From: Chloroflexota bacterium
GTDB lineage: Bacteria > Chloroflexota > Dehalococcoidia > Lucifugimonadales > CATQGZ01
Assembly (NCBI GenBank): GCA_027624995.1
Contig: JAQBTI010000181.1
Location: forward strand, 1 to 5,340
Direction: 5' to 3'
DNA length: 5,340 nucleotides
The notes below the pieces were generated by a model. The model did not search any database, was not told the DNA's origin, and saw nothing but the letters and a program-made list of their open reading frames with translations. The stretch's first letter is position 1; each line of letters opens with the position of its first letter. The translations under genes were made by a program, and so were the position numbers. Of this stretch, positions 4,690 to 5,340 are shown piece after piece.

Positions 4690-4934
4690 CGACGTGCACT
4701 TGGTCCCACCAGCGCCTCTTGGTTGAACCTCGTGGAGCGCTGGTTAGCCCAATTGACCGAGAAGCAACTGCGCCGGGGCGTCCACCCAGTACAAAGTTGC
4801 TTGACCAGGCAATCTATCAATATCTTGAAGGCACCAACGAAAACCCCAAGCCCTTCATTTGGACTAAGACCGCCGATCAGATCTTGGCTAACATCGCTCG
4901 TTTTTGTGCACGAACTTTAGAAACAGGACACTAG
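4690..4934 (+). pseudogene. IS630-family transposase, frameshifted C-terminal remnant
   Basis: This is the last quarter of an IS630-family DDE transposase. One frame carries PTSASWLNLVERW (4705-4743) and LTEKQLRRGVH. The first motif surrounds the third catalytic acid of the DDE triad (Glu codon 4735-4737). The homologous continuation, KLLDQAIYQYLEG, NENPKPFIWTKTADQILANI and ARFC, is in another frame from about 4794 to the stop at 4932-4934. The break therefore lies between about 4780 and 4797. A further shift near 4700 is possible, because DVHLVP, which would normally precede the PTSASW motif, is in the third frame. Full proteins of the family have about 340 residues; the N-terminal part with the first two catalytic acids is absent, so no activity is expected. 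The ending ETGH-stop, encoded by GGACACTAG, resembles family members whose last codons overlap the terminal inverted repeat, so the right end of the element may be at about 4933. Confidence 0.8.
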
Positions 4935-5281
4935 TTATCTGTAGCAACTATCATCTCGAAGGAGTTCCTTAGGTCTCCGCGCTTGAGCATTCTCGCGATG
5001 GTCTGATGCAGGATCCGAGTTATGGTTCCACCTGTGCGGTTGTATCCGAGATTCCTTGCGGTCTGGACGACGGCATCCTCCTGGCTGCCACCGAACATCG
5101 CTCTCAAGGTGGTGAGCACAGCTAATTCCAGCTCTTTTGGGGGAACGTGCTCAATGTTGCGCGGGCTGTCACCGGGTCCTGGCGTCCTAGGTGGCTGGTC
5201 AAACTGCTCGTCCGAGACCCATATGAAATTCCCTTCTTTCTCGATCTCGTTCTCCCTCGCGGCACGGTTGATGAGGTACCC
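4931..5281 (-). pseudogene. C-terminal fragment of a DUF3320-type (helicase-associated) protein
   Basis: On the minus strand 116 codons are open from 5281 down to TAG 4933-4931. Reading from 5281, the order is: a helical piece ending EKEGNFIW (14-21); a Pro/Gly linker (28-40); RNIEHVPPKELELAVL (41-56); then ARNLGYNRTGGTITRILHQT and IARMLKRGDLR. This order (G-x-FIW, linker, I-E-x-V/I-P-P-x-E, then a LGF-x-R-T-G winged-helix-like repeat) is what I recall for the C-terminal DUF3320 region of large helicase-like proteins often linked to DNA defence. The frame is blocked upstream by TGA (5284-5282). No ATG, GTG or TTG occurs before GTG 5119, which lies inside the conserved part, so this is not a complete gene. 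Bases 5285-5340 hold protein-like pieces in other frames but no clean continuation. The family assignment is from pattern memory; the broken state is seen directly. Confidence 0.55.
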
Positions 5282-5340
5282 TCAAAAAGTGTGTAAATAA
5301 TCAGGCGGTGTAACCTACCTCTGAGCAAACGGGCTCGAAG

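Noticed and set aside
5022..5300. Plus-strand 92-codon frame at the right end
   Set aside because: It is antisense to the conserved DUF3320-like frame and has no ribosome site.
1..5340. CRISPR array, tRNA, rRNA or riboswitch
   Set aside because: No regularly spaced long repeats, cloverleaf signatures or known aptamer cores were seen on either strand.

Overview
The window looks like bacterial chromosomal DNA of moderately high GC. All confident genes are led by Shine-Dalgarno sequences, and the best one (1449-1459) matches the full anti-SD tail. Nothing identifies the taxon. Tandem UspA genes, a DoxX-family protein of a type I associate with Actinobacteria and Chloroflexota, a DapA-superfamily aldolase, an IS630 remnant and a palindromic intergenic repeat would fit an uncultured member of one of those phyla, but this is weak inference.

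Left part (1-1352): the 3' end of a GNAT acetyltransferase gene that appears to carry a one-base frameshift, then a spacer with a decayed palindromic repeat. A dihydrodipicolinate-synthase-fold gene (412-1326) follows. It keeps the Schiff-base lysine but has lost the other catalytic residues of DapA. A GC-rich hairpin closes it.

Centre (1353-4388): a probable stress module, all on the plus strand. It encodes a DoxX/DoxD-like membrane protein (1463-2056), a 60-residue four-cysteine zinc ribbon (2230-2412) and two tandem-domain universal stress proteins (2441-3466 and 3525-4388). The most notable signal is in the two promoter regions. Upstream of both the DoxX-like gene and the zinc-ribbon gene there are four TCAC units with identical spacing (11, 20 and 11 bp), followed at exactly the same distance by a -10-like hexamer (TATATT and GATACT). 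This is the layout expected for an OmpR/PhoB-type response regulator activating both units. The DoxX gene and the zinc ribbon-usp-usp operon therefore look like one regulon whose regulator lies outside the window.

Right part (4389-5340): non-coding sequence with inverted repeats and a minus-strand terminator, then genomic debris. A frameshifted C-terminal piece of an IS630-family transposase (plus) meets the C-terminal piece of a DUF3320-type helicase-associated protein (minus). Their stop codons share one CTAG at 4931-4934, which suggests that the insertion-sequence end supplied the stop codon of the interrupted gene.
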